A stretch of 64,000 nt of DNA from Dactylonectria macrodidyma (Eukaryota > Ascomycota > Sordariomycetes > Hypocreales > Nectriaceae), in NCBI GenBank assembly GCA_020744425.1, contig JAGMUV010000002.1, forward strand, positions 4,818,501 through 4,882,500, in the 5' to 3' direction. Below the pieces are notes generated by a model that searched no databases, was not told the DNA's origin, and saw nothing but the letters and a program-made list of their open reading frames with translations. Positions within the stretch are counted from its first letter, which is position 1, and each line of letters begins with the position of its first letter. The position numbers were made by a program, and so were the translations under genes. Below are positions 11,203-23,463 of the stretch, piece by piece.

Positions 11203-14077
11203 ATGCCAACCACGCACGTCCAGCCAGATTCCCACGAGGACCTCCAGGGCATCGCCAATGCCTTGCTCAAGGCGCGCAAGATTGTCGTTGTCACCGGTGC
11301 CGGCATCAGCACCAACTCGGGCATTCCTGTATGTGCCTCCTTCGTTCCCCGCTTCCCAGCCCCAGGTGTCGGGCCCATTTGCAGAGCCGCGAGGAAACTG
11401 ACGCTGACTCCCCCAGGACTTTCGCTCCGAAAACGGCCTCTACTCGCTCATCCAGGCACAATTCGATGCGGCTGCGCGCCAGGCGCGTCAAGCTGAACTG
11501 GCGGGCCAGAGCGACACCGGCCATGACGACATCAAGGCGGACGGTTTGGATGGCCCGGCAAGTAAGCGACGGAGGTTGTCGTGCGACAGCGTCTCCGAGC
11601 CTAGCAACAAATCCGACCGTACAGAAGAAGAGATACAAGTCATGTTCGACTTAGACGATTTTCAGAATGAGGAGGCGCCAACTCCGAAGATGAAGGACGT
11701 AAACCAACTACCACAACACAAAGCGACCACCCAAGATACTACACACACCCTACCTCTGATTACACCCAGGAGAAGAACCAGGCTCTCCTTAGCTACCGCG
11801 CAAGCCATGACATCTCCGTTGTCCTCTCCACCTCCCGATGATCTCATTGCTCCGCCTACTGGGCTTCAAACTCGTCATGCTACTCGTTTGGCCGACGTTG
11901 CAGTCCCACCAAGCTCTTCACCTCTCTCGAGCCCGCCTCCCGTTCTCTTCGATCCATTCATGCCGGGTTCACCCTCAGACGCCAACTCCAGTCGCCGCAG
12001 CACATCGCCTTCCGAGGTAGACGATTCTCCCCCGACAAGCGCGCCCAGCCTATCTCAAACGTCCGCCTCTGGCCGCAACACGTTGCCCAACATGAAGGGA
12101 AAGGACCTCTTTGACGCAGCAATCTGGTCGGATCCCCTCCGCACATCCGTCTTCTATACATTTGCCACAACATTACGGCAGAAGGTCAAGGACATACAAC
12201 CCACTAGTTCACATCGCTTCATTGGCCACCTCAAAGACCGCGGAAAGCTTGTCCGATGCTATACCCAGAACATTGACCAAATCGAGGAAAAGGTTGGCCT
12301 TTCAACGTCACTTAAAGATGGCCCCGGCAGTCGTGGGCGGTTTTCACGCAGATCAACGGCCAACATGGCTCAACTTAGCAAGATGGTCGAAGAAGCCTCA
12401 ACTGTCCCTGCCGATCCAAGTTCATCCGAAAAGACTCAACAATCGTCAGATTCAGAGCCTAGCCAGCAGTCTCAACCTAGTCAATCGGATGGAACTGAGA
12501 CCCCTGCAGTTGCCGAGTCTGAGCCGTCATCAGACAGCGTCAAAGTGCCTGCAAAGAACCCCCGACGGGAGCTCCCACGCTCTGGTGTTGAGTGTGTTTT
12601 TCTCCATGGATCGTTGGAGCTCCTACGTTGTTTTCTATGTGGTCGTGTCTGCTCATGGGATGACCATGACCGTGAGTTGGAAACAATGTCGGGGCAGCAG
12701 CCAGAATGCCCTCACTGTGTCGGAGCTACAACTGCCCGAGAGGAGAAGGGCAAGCGAGCTCTGGGCGTTGGCAAACTCCGGCCCGACATTGTGCTCTACG
12801 GTGAGGAGCATCCTAATTCTCACTTGATCAGCCCTATTGTCACCCACGACCTCGCACTCACCCCCGACTTGCTCCTCATCCTGGGTACCAGCTTACGAGT
12901 GCATGGGCTCAAGGTTATGGTGCGTGAGTTTGCCAAAGCAGTGCATACCAGAGGCGGCAAGGTCGTGTTTGTCAATTTTACCAAGCCTCCAGAGAGCTCC
13001 TGGGGTGACATTATCGACTACTGGGTAGAATGGGACTGTGACGCCTGGGTTGCTGATTTGCAGGACAAGATTCCCAAGCTGTGGCAGGAACCCGAGCCGC
13101 CCAAGCCCAAGAAGAAGCGGGAATCGAATGGCGCATCGGAGGACGCTGACAAGGTCGAGATCAAGAAGCCTCCTCCTGCCAACCCAGTGGCTCTACGAGA
13201 CACAAAGGTCACCGGAGCCTACTGGACGCTGAAGATTATGAACGAATTGCACAGAATAACAGGAAACGAGAAACCTGAGCGCCGAGCTTCCATATCAATG
13301 CCAGTGGCGACCAAAACAGAGGATGAAGTCCCGCCAAACACGGAGAAGAAGCCAATCAAGCCCAAGCCTAGACCCAGGCGACCTCGCAAGTCTGCCCCCG
13401 GCGCCCTTGAAAGGCCTAAAAAGCCTCCATCGACCCTTAATCCCAACCATGGCCGGTCTCGTCAAAAGGCTGCACCAGCAGAACCCGCTGGCCCTGCAGG
13501 AGAACTCGTCACCCCGAAGAAGCCTGAAGTCATGCAAAGGAGTTCGATCCTCGATTCTGTCAAATCGAACCCTCGGGTTAGGAAGCGGAAGAAGATTGAC
13601 GGCGAGGAAGTAGTAATGCCCACAGTCGGGAAACGACGAACCGCCGCTCCGGAAGCATACAGACCAACGCCGGCAGAACTAGAACTGCCTCCATTGAGGC
13701 CTCAGCCGCCCAGCGCAACGGGATCACGCTTTGGGAAACCTATTCCGCTGGAGCCCAGGAGCCCTCCAGCTGGACCACTAGCATCCATCTCTGTCAATAT
13801 GCGGGGCGCAACGATTTTTAAGAAGAAGAATGCGTTTTTTATCGACGACCCGCTTGTCAAGACCCTTCAGCATGGGCCCAGCTGGTGGCAGACAACCAAG
13901 GGCGACACGACAATTGTAGTGAAGCAAGTCAGCATGCCAGACGAGGCGAACGCGGCGCTGGCTTTGGCTGGGCTCAGTCAAGGCAGCCCCGTGGTTCAGA
14001 ATCCCCCGGACCCTGCGTCGAGGGGAATAGAAATGTCTTTGAGGAGTTGGGACACGAGATGGTCATGCAAGGGATGA
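11203..14077 (+). CDS. HST4: NAD-dependent histone deacetylase, Hst3/Hst4-type sirtuin
   Basis: Two exons, 11203-11328 and 11417-14077, encode 928 residues. The intron splits the first sirtuin motif: exon 1 ends in GAGISTNSGIP and exon 2 begins DFRSENGLYS. A low-complexity insert of about 130 residues follows, then TQNID (325-329), a second Ser/Gln-rich insert, the catalytic histidine H439 in LHGS, a zinc knuckle C447/C450/C473/C476, LRPDIVLYGE and GTSLRVHG. Large inserts and a basic proline-rich tail (from about 610) fit fungal Hst3/Hst4 proteins, which remove acetyl from histone H3 K56 and affect genome stability and, in filamentous fungi, secondary metabolism. The function is assigned from family knowledge; assignment to Hst4 rather than Hst3 is less sure than membership of the clade. 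Confidence 0.88.
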
Positions 14078-14650
14078 TGGGATTCAGTCATTTTTTTATG
14101 GCAAATCATTGTTAGCGAGCATTGGGACCTTCGGCGTCCAGGAGCGTACATGGAATTTCGTTGACGAGGGACGGGGCGTGTTTGGCGCGCATGGGGAAGA
14201 TAAGTCGGCCAAGGGAAGCTAGAGAATGGCCGATGGCTATGAATACTTGATGAGGCGTTTTGGACTCTGGGTTCCCAACCTTTTTACACTTATCACGAAA
14301 GACTTGAGGTTTACCCCAATACACTGGCGAATTCGCATAGCTAGCGAGTCAAGCGGTAATGGGCCAATCCGGTGACTCAGAAAGACGGTAACACCCCTGG
14401 AAGACAATCCCTGGAGGACATAGATCCCTGAAAGATGCAAGTGATTTTGTCTTCAGTCATCCTTCACTCTTATGCCGCGGGTCGTCGGTGTATGGCGGCT
14501 ACCCCCGGCCTTGCCCGGCCTTTGATTGCGTCCACTTGGTGATGTTCTGTAGGACAAAATGCCGTTAAGGGCGTCGATGACCACCAAGTGGGGTAGATTA
14601 GAAATAGAGCGCGGCGATGCGATTGACTCACCCACCAGCGCCGGGAACGC
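14078..14650. other. Intergenic region before the Egt2-like gene
   Basis: About 570 bases between the sirtuin stop and the TATA box of the next gene. No open frame here has recognisable content. Confidence 0.45.
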
Positions 14651-14656
14651 TATATA
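14651..14656 (+). promoter_or_regulatory. TATA box of the Egt2-like gene
   Basis: TATATA lies 84 bases upstream of the ATG at 14735. It is followed directly by GGGACGCCGTCCC, a small perfect dyad. Confidence 0.5.
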
Positions 14657-14734
14657 GGGACGCCGTCCCGCGGAATAGACTTTGGAGTTGTTCAAGATTA
14701 AGCATAAACAAAAAACAAACTCGACAGCTTTATC

Positions 14735-16227
14735 ATGGGTTCCATTGGTCAGGGCACTTCACAGGAGCTTCCCCTCAGGGGAAAACCAGAGACGGCTGCT
14801 GTCTTTGGGGATGCGTTGAAGAAGGAGTTTCTGTTTGATCCGGAGTGGAGGAATCTCAATCATGGTGAGTGAGCATCGATATTTGATCATCGTCACCTTG
14901 ATCATCATCATCATCATCATCATCATCTCGGAACTCGTCAATTTGCCTCTGACTTACACATCCCTCACCAGGCTCGTTTGGAACATACCCCAAGGCCATC
15001 CAGACCAAGCTCCGCGCGTACCAAGACGCGAGCGAAGCCCGACCAGACGTCTTCATCCGCTACGACTATCCCGAGCTACTAGACGAAGCGCAGAGTGCCG
15101 TGGCAAAGCTGCTCAACGCGCCCGAGCACACCTGCGTCTTCGTGCCTAACGCTACCGCCGGCGTCAACACCGTCTTCCGCAACCTCGTCTGGAACCCGGA
15201 CGGCAAGGACGTCATCCTGAGCTTCTCGACTGTCTATGAGGCCTGCGGCAAGGTGGCCGACTTTCTCGTTGATTACTACACGGGCCAGATTGCGACCAAG
15301 GAGGTCGAGCTGACGTATCCCATTGATGATAAGGATATCTTGCAGCGCTTCCGCGATACTGTCAAGCAGCTCGAGGCTGAAGGTAAGCGAGCGCGCGTGT
15401 GCATCTTCGACGTCGTGTCTTCGCGCCCCGGCGTCGTCTTCCCCTGGGAAGCCATGGTGAAAGCCTGCAAGGAGCTAGGTGTCATCAGCATGGTGGACGG
15501 CGCGCAGGGCATCGGCATGGTGAAGCTGGACCTTTCGGCCGCCGACCCGGACTTCTTCGTGTCCAACTGCCACAAGTGGCTCTTCTCGCCCCGCGGCAGC
15601 GCCGTCTTCTACGTCCCCGCGCGTAACCAGCACCTGTTGCCGACGACGCTGGCCACGAGCCACGGGTACGTGTCCAAGGCGGCGGGCGCGAGGAACGTTC
15701 CCCTGCCACCGAGCGGGCGCACGCCGTTTGTGACAAACTTCCACTTTGTCGGCACGCTCGATAACTCGCCGTATCTATGCATCAAGGACGCCATCGAGTG
15801 GCGCCGCAAGGTACTCGGCGGAGAGGAGGCCATCTTAGAGTATCTATGGGACCTGAACAAGAAGGGCATCGAGCTCGTCGCCGACGCGCTGGGCACCGAG
15901 TACATGGAGAACAGCACGGGAACGATGCGCAACTGCTCCATGTCCAACGTGGCGCTGCCGATCTGGACAGCTACAAAGGGTCCTAAGGCGAAAGAGGGCG
16001 ACTCGGTGGTGGCGGCCGAGGACGTCGACAAGGCGTTCCACTGGATGCTCAACACTATGGTCGGCGAGTACAAGACGTTCCTATCACTGTTTGTGCATGG
16101 CGGGCGCTATTGGGCTCGTATGAGCGCGCAGGTGTACCTGACGCTCGAGGATTACGAGTGGGCGGCCAAGATGCTCCAGGAGATTGTCGAGCGGGTTGCG
16201 AAGAAGGAATATAATGAGTCAAAGTGA
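14735..16227 (+). CDS. egt2: Egt2-like PLP-dependent C-S lyase (class V aminotransferase fold; ergothioneine biosynthesis)
   Basis: Two exons, 14735-14864 and 14972-16227, give 461 residues. The intron falls within the conserved NLNHGSFGT motif and carries nine ATC repeats. The protein is a fold-type I PLP enzyme: D219 in VDGAQG holds the pyridine nitrogen, and K245 in SNCHKWLFSPRG is the Schiff-base lysine. Blocks such as FVPNATAGVNTVFRN, HKWLFSPRG and ENSTGT closely resemble, from memory, Neurospora crassa Egt2, the hercynylcysteine sulfoxide lyase that releases ergothioneine. The isopenicillin-N-epimerase label often given to such proteins is less likely. Fungi carry several paralogues, so the pathway role is an inference. 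The Egt1 partner is not in this window. The protein should be cytosolic, with no signal peptide. Confidence 0.8.
14901..14927 (+). repeat. (ATC)9 microsatellite in the Egt2-like gene intron
   Basis: Nine uninterrupted ATC units lie in the middle of the only intron of the Egt2-like gene, so length changes would not affect the protein. Confidence 0.9.
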
Positions 16228-16926
16228 GGGTTCTTAAGAAGAAGCTGGGATTATAGAGATCTGACGGTGGGTCTGTCTGGATTGGAAGTTGGGACAGGGT
16301 TGCAAAAAATAAGCTTGATATCAAATGCAATGCCTGGAGAGTCACCCAGTGTAATGATTCGTGTCTATTCCGATATTTGATTATGCTTATAGTGTACCTA
16401 GTGGTGAGCTTGTAGACAGTGAGGCGCAGTCATCGGCGTTGCAACACAACGTGGACAATCATTACCCCGTCTCTCTTCCGCAATTGGGTCTTGCAACCCT
16501 AGAGTGGTGAATAAACGAACGAGGCTTACCAGGATCACCTCTTGGCCGTTGGAAGCTGCAGCTAGGCTGATCAGCCACAGTTTAGCGCCCGAGGTTGATC
16601 CGTCCATCAACAAACACGGAACGTTGAATAGTGTCATCCCATCTGCGTGTTAGTCGGGAAAATGAGGCTGTTTTGCTGCTCTTTGGTCGGGCGAGACGCC
16701 TTCTGATTCGCGCCGCGTCATCTAAAACCCTCCAGAAGGTGTTGGTATCCGTCTGCTCAATGGTCAAGCTGTTGGTTGCCTTGTGGTTGCAACTTATAGC
16801 ACTGCCCCTCTATCGCGGGGTAAAAACCAGCTCACAAGATCACCGAGTTGGTGTGACATTTTAGCGCCACGTAGCACTCTAATAAGCTGAACGACATCAA
16901 CATTGGCTGCTTCGAAACTGCCTGGG
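16228..16926. other. Intergenic region after the Egt2-like gene
   Basis: About 700 bases with only short unrecognised frames on both strands. It should contain the 3' UTR of the Egt2-like gene and the promoter of the small conserved gene that follows. Confidence 0.45.
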
Positions 16927-17073
16927 ATGTCGAGTATATTACAAGCCAACTTTGCCCTGCCAAGAGCGTTGTTTAACAGGAAACCATTCTCCACAAAACC
17001 ACAATCCAGGTTGGCTTCCCCATCTATCTCTCTCACACCAAAATCCCGCCATTTCCCCGTTTCTCCCACAACA

Positions 17074-17415
17074 ATGGGAAACCGACAATCAAGCACGGGC
17101 TCCGATGACAAGGACAAAAAGAAGCCGTCGCTCTTCCAGCGTATGCAGGACCAAAAGAAGAGTAAGCCGCTCAGCGACGAGGACATCCTCAAGTACACGG
17201 GCAAGACGCGCGACGAGCTCAAGACCTGGTCCGAATCGACCCCGGGCGTCGGCCGCAACCAGCTCTCAGGTAGGATGGCCATGGGCAATACATCCGGCTT
17301 GGGTGGCATGGCTGCTGCCGAGGGCTATGGGGGTTGGGGGCCAAACGCTGAACCAAACGATGGCAAGAGGGGGATGAAGTTTCCGCCCGGGCGGGAGGGG
17401 GATAAGAAGACGTGA
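17074..17415 (+). CDS. Small conserved fungal protein, function unknown
   Basis: From the ATG at 17074 the protein has 113 residues and begins MGNRQSS, which fits the N-myristoylation consensus. The middle is charged (DDKDKKK), followed by a block around LSDEDILKYTGKTRDELK and glycine-rich GLGGMAAAEGYGGWGP, which I recognise as a pattern of uncharacterised fungal proteins. This ATG is preferred because its context (ACAACAATGG) is ideal and the preceding sequence is pyrimidine-rich like a leader. The frame is open upstream, however, and an ATG at 16927 would add 49 residues that are basic, rich in Ser/Pro and free of acidic residues, like a mitochondrial presequence. Both products are possible. 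Confidence 0.7.
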   Translation: MGNRQSSTGSDDKDKKKPSLFQRMQDQKKSKPLSDEDILKYTGKTRDELKTWSESTPGVGRNQLSGRMAMGNTSGLGGMAAAEGYGGWGPNAEPNDGKRGMKFPPGREGDKKT

Positions 17416-17992
17416 GAAGAAGCTTGGGTTGTGAAGTTGGTGATGTGTTAGTCGGTGTTTCCACGGCCTCGAATAGAGAATTTACCACTGGTGAGGAATT
17501 GGACGAGTATAATGATGAGTATTGCTATTCGCATAGTATGTCACAATAGCCCGAGAGCCTAATTATGGCAAGATCGTCTCTAAATTAGTACATTTAATGA
17601 TACCTTATTATTTACATCACCCTCATTTGTTAGTCTTATGATCTTCATTAGAATCACGATAGTCAACTGTGCAAATAGCAATACTCATTATTATAATCGA
17701 ACACACCACCTCTGCAATAACAAGCTGCCCCCATCTCCACCATGTCTTGGCAGAACCAAACCCGGCGGTTAAGTCAGGATCAATTGTGACCAAACAGTGG
17801 CATGACGGCTTACATGCAGCAACAGGGGCTCTGTCATCCTGCGACAATACGCGTCCGCCCCCAAGTATATAAGCGCCCGTAAATCACGCACTGTATTTTT
17901 CTATTTCGTTCATTCGTACTCATATGTGAAGAGTTTATCGTGTGAGACTAAGTATCGTGCTCTGTTTCCATCGCCGTCAAGACGCCTTCAAG
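17416..17992. other. Intergenic region with the promoter of the HET-domain gene
   Basis: A TATATAA box at 17866-17872 lies about 120 bases upstream of the HET-gene ATG. The stretch 17540-17700 is AT-rich and holds no gene I can support. Confidence 0.45.
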
Positions 17993-20334
17993 ATGTCATC
18001 CAAAAAGGACAGCACTCGCAAGGATAAGCCCGCGGCTCCCCACCCTGCACCAAAGCCCCATGCGAGCACCGTCAAGCCTGATCCAAAGAAGGCTCTACCG
18101 ATCATCAAAAAGGCCGAGAGCTCTTCGCACAAGACTCAGCAGACGGTAGTGAAGAGCTCAACCACTTCCAGCTCTCACAAGACTCAGACAACGGTGCCAA
18201 AGACACACATTGTGCCGGCAAAAAGCCAGGCCGCACCGCCGCCCAAGCCTCAGATAGTGCCTGCGAAGAGCCAGCCTGCAACTGTCGTCAAACCCGTTGA
18301 GAAGCATACAGGGCCGTGCAGAACCTGTCTCGAGCTCGACTATGCCCGCGTCAAGAAAGAGTCCGCTGTTATTCGTGGCTACGCCCCGGCGCTGCAAGAC
18401 ATCTGTCGGTCGGCACAGACCTGTGTCACTTGCAACATCATGTACCAGGCTGTGCTGCACTGCTACCCAGAGGTATTTGCGGCCGCTTCGCATTATCGAG
18501 TCTTCATCTCCTTCTTCGGAGGCGGTGAGAATCAGTTTCCCAACGAGACGTTGGGCTTGTCCGTGTCTCCGATGGACTTTCCCGCGACAGAGCAGGATCC
18601 GCTTCGGAAGATCAAGGACGGGTGGAAGAGAAGAGTTCTTCACATTTATTCAGTAGCAGGTATGGACCATAGAAACACTCTCATCGATATACGCTGACAT
18701 TCGCAGGAAAACCGTGTCCATGGCCTATCTTCCTCCCGGGAACCGTCCCTTCTCGCAACCCTGCTACTCTCGCCGAGCAGGTTAGGTCTTGGATGACCGC
18801 ATGCGAAAAGGGCCACAAAGAGTGCAGAAACCCCATGGAGGGAGTCCTTCCTAAAAGAGTTGTTCAAATCATCGCCGGCTCTAAACTAGGAAGTGTTAGG
18901 GTTCGCCTCTTCGAGCCCGCGCCCTCTCGACGCGCTCCCTACATCTGCCTCAGTCACTGCTGGGGCAAGCAGCAGATCATCACCACCAAGGGTATGAACC
19001 TCGAGCAGCACATGAAGGAGATCCCGCGGGACAAGCTCTCGGCCACGTTTCGAGACGCCATTGAGTTTTCCTGCCGGCTTGGCGTTGAGTTCATCTGGAT
19101 CGACTCGCTGTGCATCATCCAGGACTCGGCCGCCGACTGGGAGCAGGAGGCCGTCAAGATGGCCTCGTATTACTCCAACGCGGACCTCACGATCGCAGCT
19201 TCGGCGGCCCTGGATGGCTCTGTGGGACTGTTTCCTGCGCGGTCCAAGACGGACGAGGCGGTTGAGCTGCATGGCAAAGACAAGCAGGGACGGCCGTATC
19301 AGCTCGTCACCAGGACGGCCATCGACCACCCGTTCGATGTAGAAGAGGACGAGTTCGGCCACTTCCCTCTCACGAAGCGCGGATGGGTGTTCCAGGAGCA
19401 CATCCTCTCCCGCCGCTTCCTCCACTTCGGAGCTCGCGAGCTCGTGTGGGAGTGCCACTCTCGCACGCACTGCCAGTGCGGCATGATACCGACGGCGCCT
19501 CGATCGGATCATGCCACGAACCAAGTCCTCAGCGCGGCAAAGTACGGCTTGCAGACGACGGACGTGCGGAAGCGGCGCCAGCTCTGGTACGAGAATGTCG
19601 AGAGCATGATGAACCTCGACTTTACCTACGTCACGGATCGGTTGGCGGCGACGGCGGGTGTCGCCACGCTCTTGGCTAAGGGGTGCAAGGGCCGCTATCT
19701 CGCTGGCTTGTGGGAAGACTCTCTCGTCGCCGATCTCTGCTGGGCTATCATGGAGAACGGGAAGCGGCCGGACGAGCTGAAGAAGGTGCCCTCGTGGTCT
19801 TGGGGGTCTGTCTCAGGCGGCTTGGCTACGCTCTGGTGTCAGAGCGACCTATCCGACCCCAACGTCGTGATGGCTGCGCGAGTGATCAAGATCGATTGTC
19901 AACCAGATCCACCCTCTTTCCTTGGATCTCTGACCCGAGGCATCTTGACGCTAGAGGGAAAGCTGGCGACTGGCGTCATGACCATCGAGAATACCAAAGG
20001 CATCGTCAAGCAATCGCTCTGCGTCGGATACGGCGGAAAGCAAGAGACGTTCCGCGAGGGGTGGTTCTTCAATGCCGATACCCACGACTTCTGGAAGCAC
20101 AGTGCCAAGGGGGCATATGTGCATTTGCTCGAGATGACGCGCAAGGTAGCGCAGGGGCAGAAGCTGTTAGCCATTTATCTTGTGCTGCAGCCTCACAGGA
20201 AGAACAAGGGTTCGTTTGAGAGGATTGGGCTGTTGAGGGCTCAGCTGGGAAGGCTGCCCCCGCAGAAGGGTGAACTTCCCTTTGTGCAGCGCTTTGATAG
20301 TATCTCGGGACTGTCCAGGGTTCAGATTGAGTAA
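17993..20334 (+). CDS. HET-domain protein (heterokaryon-incompatibility type)
   Basis: Two exons, 17993-18659 and 18707-20334, encode 764 residues. The ATG at 17993 is the first real ATG in frame. Residues 1-100 are a Lys/Pro/Ser/Thr-rich disordered tail with repeated KTQ, AKSQ and PKPQ patterns. Residues about 103-150 contain paired cysteines (CRTCLELD and CVTCN) typical of the region before HET domains. The HET domain spans about 301-450, with its three marker blocks YICLSHCWG (301), FIWIDSLCIIQD (351) and MASYYSNADLTIAAS. HET domains trigger cell death after non-self fusion in known incompatibility systems, but most genomic copies are of unknown specificity. No partner gene is recognisable next to it. 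Confidence 0.9.
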
Positions 20335-22903
20335 GGATGAGGTGAAATGAGGGACTAAACAGCGAAGTCAGGGATGGAAGAGTCTCAGACCGGTGGTTAG
20401 GCTACTTATGGATTTTTAAAGAGTTGAAAGAGAGACACAGTTATTTTAGAACTGCATGCCTTCTAGAAAACGCAGTGAAGTTATCTCTATATGAGCGCAA
20501 TATTACCGTCATTTAGTTCCCTTATCGCTAATATTCATATAGTCTTATAATCTTAATTAGAATTACTATTACTAGAATAAGAAGAAGTAGGCATATCTAT
20601 AAATGCTATGCAGATAGGAATAGTGAACTGTACGAATAACAATGCTCTTTGTTTATTCAAAACTGAGGATGTTATCGAAGCCAGTGCAGCTCTGGAGCCT
20701 ATGAAAATTGTAGCTGTGACTTATAAAACAGAAAATAACTTTATCAGATCAGTAAGGTATTATCACAGTCCCAATCGACTAGGTTGTGACCCGCAGCTTC
20801 AGCTTTCGAGCTGTCTCTTACGAAGCCCGTACTGAGGCTGTTGGCTTTAAACAGTCTGTCATGCCATATTACACCAATTCCCAGAGCAGATTTTCCGCTT
20901 GAGCTTCCATCACTGGTGATTTTCACCTCGGGTTCGGACTTCTCCCAAAGTCCGTATTGTCCATTTCTGTGGTTATACCTGCGGTTAGCATGCTGGCTTT
21001 TATGTAGAGGACTGGTCCAGTGTCTCCCAGTGGCAATACTAGCGCGTACTTCGGCTTGACAAGGTGGCAGATGTAAGATGTATAGCTAGGATTGCTACAG
21101 TTTCAAGCCAAAAGTCTCGGTACACTCCTACGTTTATACTAAGCATGGACTGGCAAATATGATAGATCTACATTATAGGAAATCATGTAGTTCAGTCTAG
21201 CTGTATGTACTCCATTATATCTAACTGTAGAAGCCATTTATGTTTTAAACTATGAACTCAAGGCTTCAGTATTAGAACTCTCAAGAGGCAAAGAACTTCT
21301 TAAATGAATTGATTGGAGCCACATTGTGCAGATTTGAGTAAATAGAACATCTAATGCAGCGACGATGATGTCAATAGTAATTTCAATACGCAAATTGACA
21401 CAACCCAAGGAAACCACAAGAGTAGCTCGAGATTCGATGCAAAGCGACCAAATCAAGTCACGCCGCCAACCACGACACCTGAGCAAGCCCTCGCGCCCGA
21501 CAAAATCACATGCGCTACAAGACGTAATCATTTGTCTGAGCCCTGTGGGACACTGTCAAAAAGCTCTGAACGGGTTGCCACTGCCATCTGGAAGACCTAG
21601 CCTAGGTGGAATGGGTCATGTCAGCCTGCTCAATGTCAGGTTCAAGCCGCATCGGGACAGCAGCGTCAACAGACTCGAGCCTCAGGAACGGGAGAACAAC
21701 ACTAGGGCCGCAACTGCGACATGCAGCAAAACTATGACATAAATTAGCATCGGAAAACATTGGCTGCATTTAATTTCCCCAGTTGATCGGCGCAATCCGT
21801 GACAGCATGGGCGGCCCGCGGTTCTGGAACGCAATATGCCAAACATTCCCCATTGCATCCCAATCATCTGCCGCCATTCATTGTTTAGGGTAAAAGGATA
21901 TTATGATTACCGTTCTAGCAAATGTTCCGCCAAGTGCCCATTCCATCGCGGGGGGCCATGTATGGAAATCCAGCCCTGGCTCATCCGCCCGTTCACCCAT
22001 GTCTCCGTTCCGACCGCCCACCCACCCCCCAGTCGTTTTCTGTAGCCCAAGACGATCCAAAGGTAAACCATTTAGTATATCCCATAAGAATGCACACGAA
22101 GGGTATAATGCCTATTGATAAAATAGGAAAAGAGAGACCAAATCATCCAAGAGTAGCAAAAACAGACCAAGTAGCTAGAAACCCCGCCAAAAAAGAAAAA
22201 AGAAAAAAAAAGAAAACCCGCATGCCCTTGACCTGGTACCCATCTGACCCGACATCCATTCATGCCCGTTGCCCAGTCCGCCACAATACCCAGACCCATT
22301 CCCATGTATCCGTAGCTACCCAATACCAAGAAGCCGTCTATGTGATATAGCTGCCGTCATAGGCAAGTACAACCAAGGTCCAACATTAAAAGGAAATGAA
22401 AAGAAGTAGAAAAAACCCCAGAGTGTAAGAAAGACAAGATAGAAATCTATGACAACGAAAGCGCGTATCCGGAGTGCAGTGCGTCAAACACGGAAAAAGC
22501 GTGGAAGAACAAGACACACACCATCCCAGGGTCCGGAAAACGAAGTGATTCAATGACAACAAGATGACGAGATAAGCCAAATGCACGCCCATTCTGGTGC
22601 GGCAACATGCAGCGGTCTTGGCCCAACCAAGCAGTGTAGGGGGCGCGTAGTTATCGGCGAGCCAACAGGCTTTGCTCTCAGCACGGATCTACCCGTCCAG
22701 GCATGGTAGGGTCTGTTGCGTGTTGTTTCCCCACTGAAGGCTGCGCTAGCTGATCGTCGACAGGGATGACAACCTCTAGCATATGTCAGGAGAGCTGGGG
22801 TTGTGCAACTACCGAGACCTCATGACCACCCATGATGTCAGGCTAGGGTAGGAAGGGGGGTCTTTTGGGGGCGTTGGGGGTGCCAGGGCGAGATAGATGA
22901 GCG

Positions 22904-22969
22904 ACCATGATTGCCATTCTCTAATTTAGAGTGGCCACCATGATTGCCATGCTCTGAATTAGAGTGACC
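22904..22969 (+). repeat. Tandem duplication, 2 x 33 bp
   Basis: Copies 22904-22936 and 22937-22969 both start ACCATGATTGCCAT and end with AGAGTG plus GCC or ACC. They differ at four or five positions. The unit length is a multiple of three, so an open minus-strand frame reads an 11-residue repeat rich in His, Gly and Asn, but that frame shows no other coding sign. Confidence 0.8.
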
Positions 22970-23170
22970 GGACATAAGATCCCCGGGTTCTCGATGCGGG
23001 CGCCGCGTCAGACATGGACGCCAAGGAGGAACGGTGCGTATCGTCCACACCCTTTTGGGCAATCTTGACACCCTCTTGGTCGCCGAGCAGCCCGGTGCCG
23101 CAGCCACTGCAGGCCTGATGGCGCCATCCATAACGAGAGACGCCCGTGGCTTGCAGCCGGATCGCGAGGC

Positions 23171-23200
23171 CACAAGATGCCACAAAATGCCACAAAATGC
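23171..23200 (+). repeat. Decamer repeat CACAARATGC x3
   Basis: Three consecutive copies of CACAA(G/A)ATGC. It lies 270 bases downstream of the medA-like stop codon. Confidence 0.8.
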
Positions 23201-23463
23201 AGAGGAGGGATGAGATGGATGCAACATGTCCCGATTAGGCCATGATGGTGTCCTGGCGCGGCCTCTCATTGGCGTGCGCCACAACACCTGACTCGCCCCC
23301 GCGACCCTCCTCCAAGTGTTCACGAGGCTGCCCGATACGGTCACTCAGACCATGGATCCAAGGTCTGGAGTCTGGAGGCAGGAACACGAGGCGAGAGGCC
23401 GTCGGTGAATGGTCATCCGCGGGGGGCCACCGGGTGCTACAGCCATCTTCACCCCCTCCGACT

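Larger units (their letters stand above)
20335..23463. other. Convergent intergenic region between the HET and medA-like genes
   Basis: Three kilobases containing the 3' ends of two convergent genes. The part 20400-21400 is AT-rich with no long frames. An A-rich tract lies at 22188-22214. Near the medA stop are a 33-bp tandem duplication and a decamer repeat, listed separately. No further gene is supportable. Confidence 0.45.

Noticed and set aside
14735..16227. Isopenicillin N epimerase / beta-lactam gene
   Set aside because: No beta-lactam cluster genes nearby and closer motif likeness to Egt2-type lyases.
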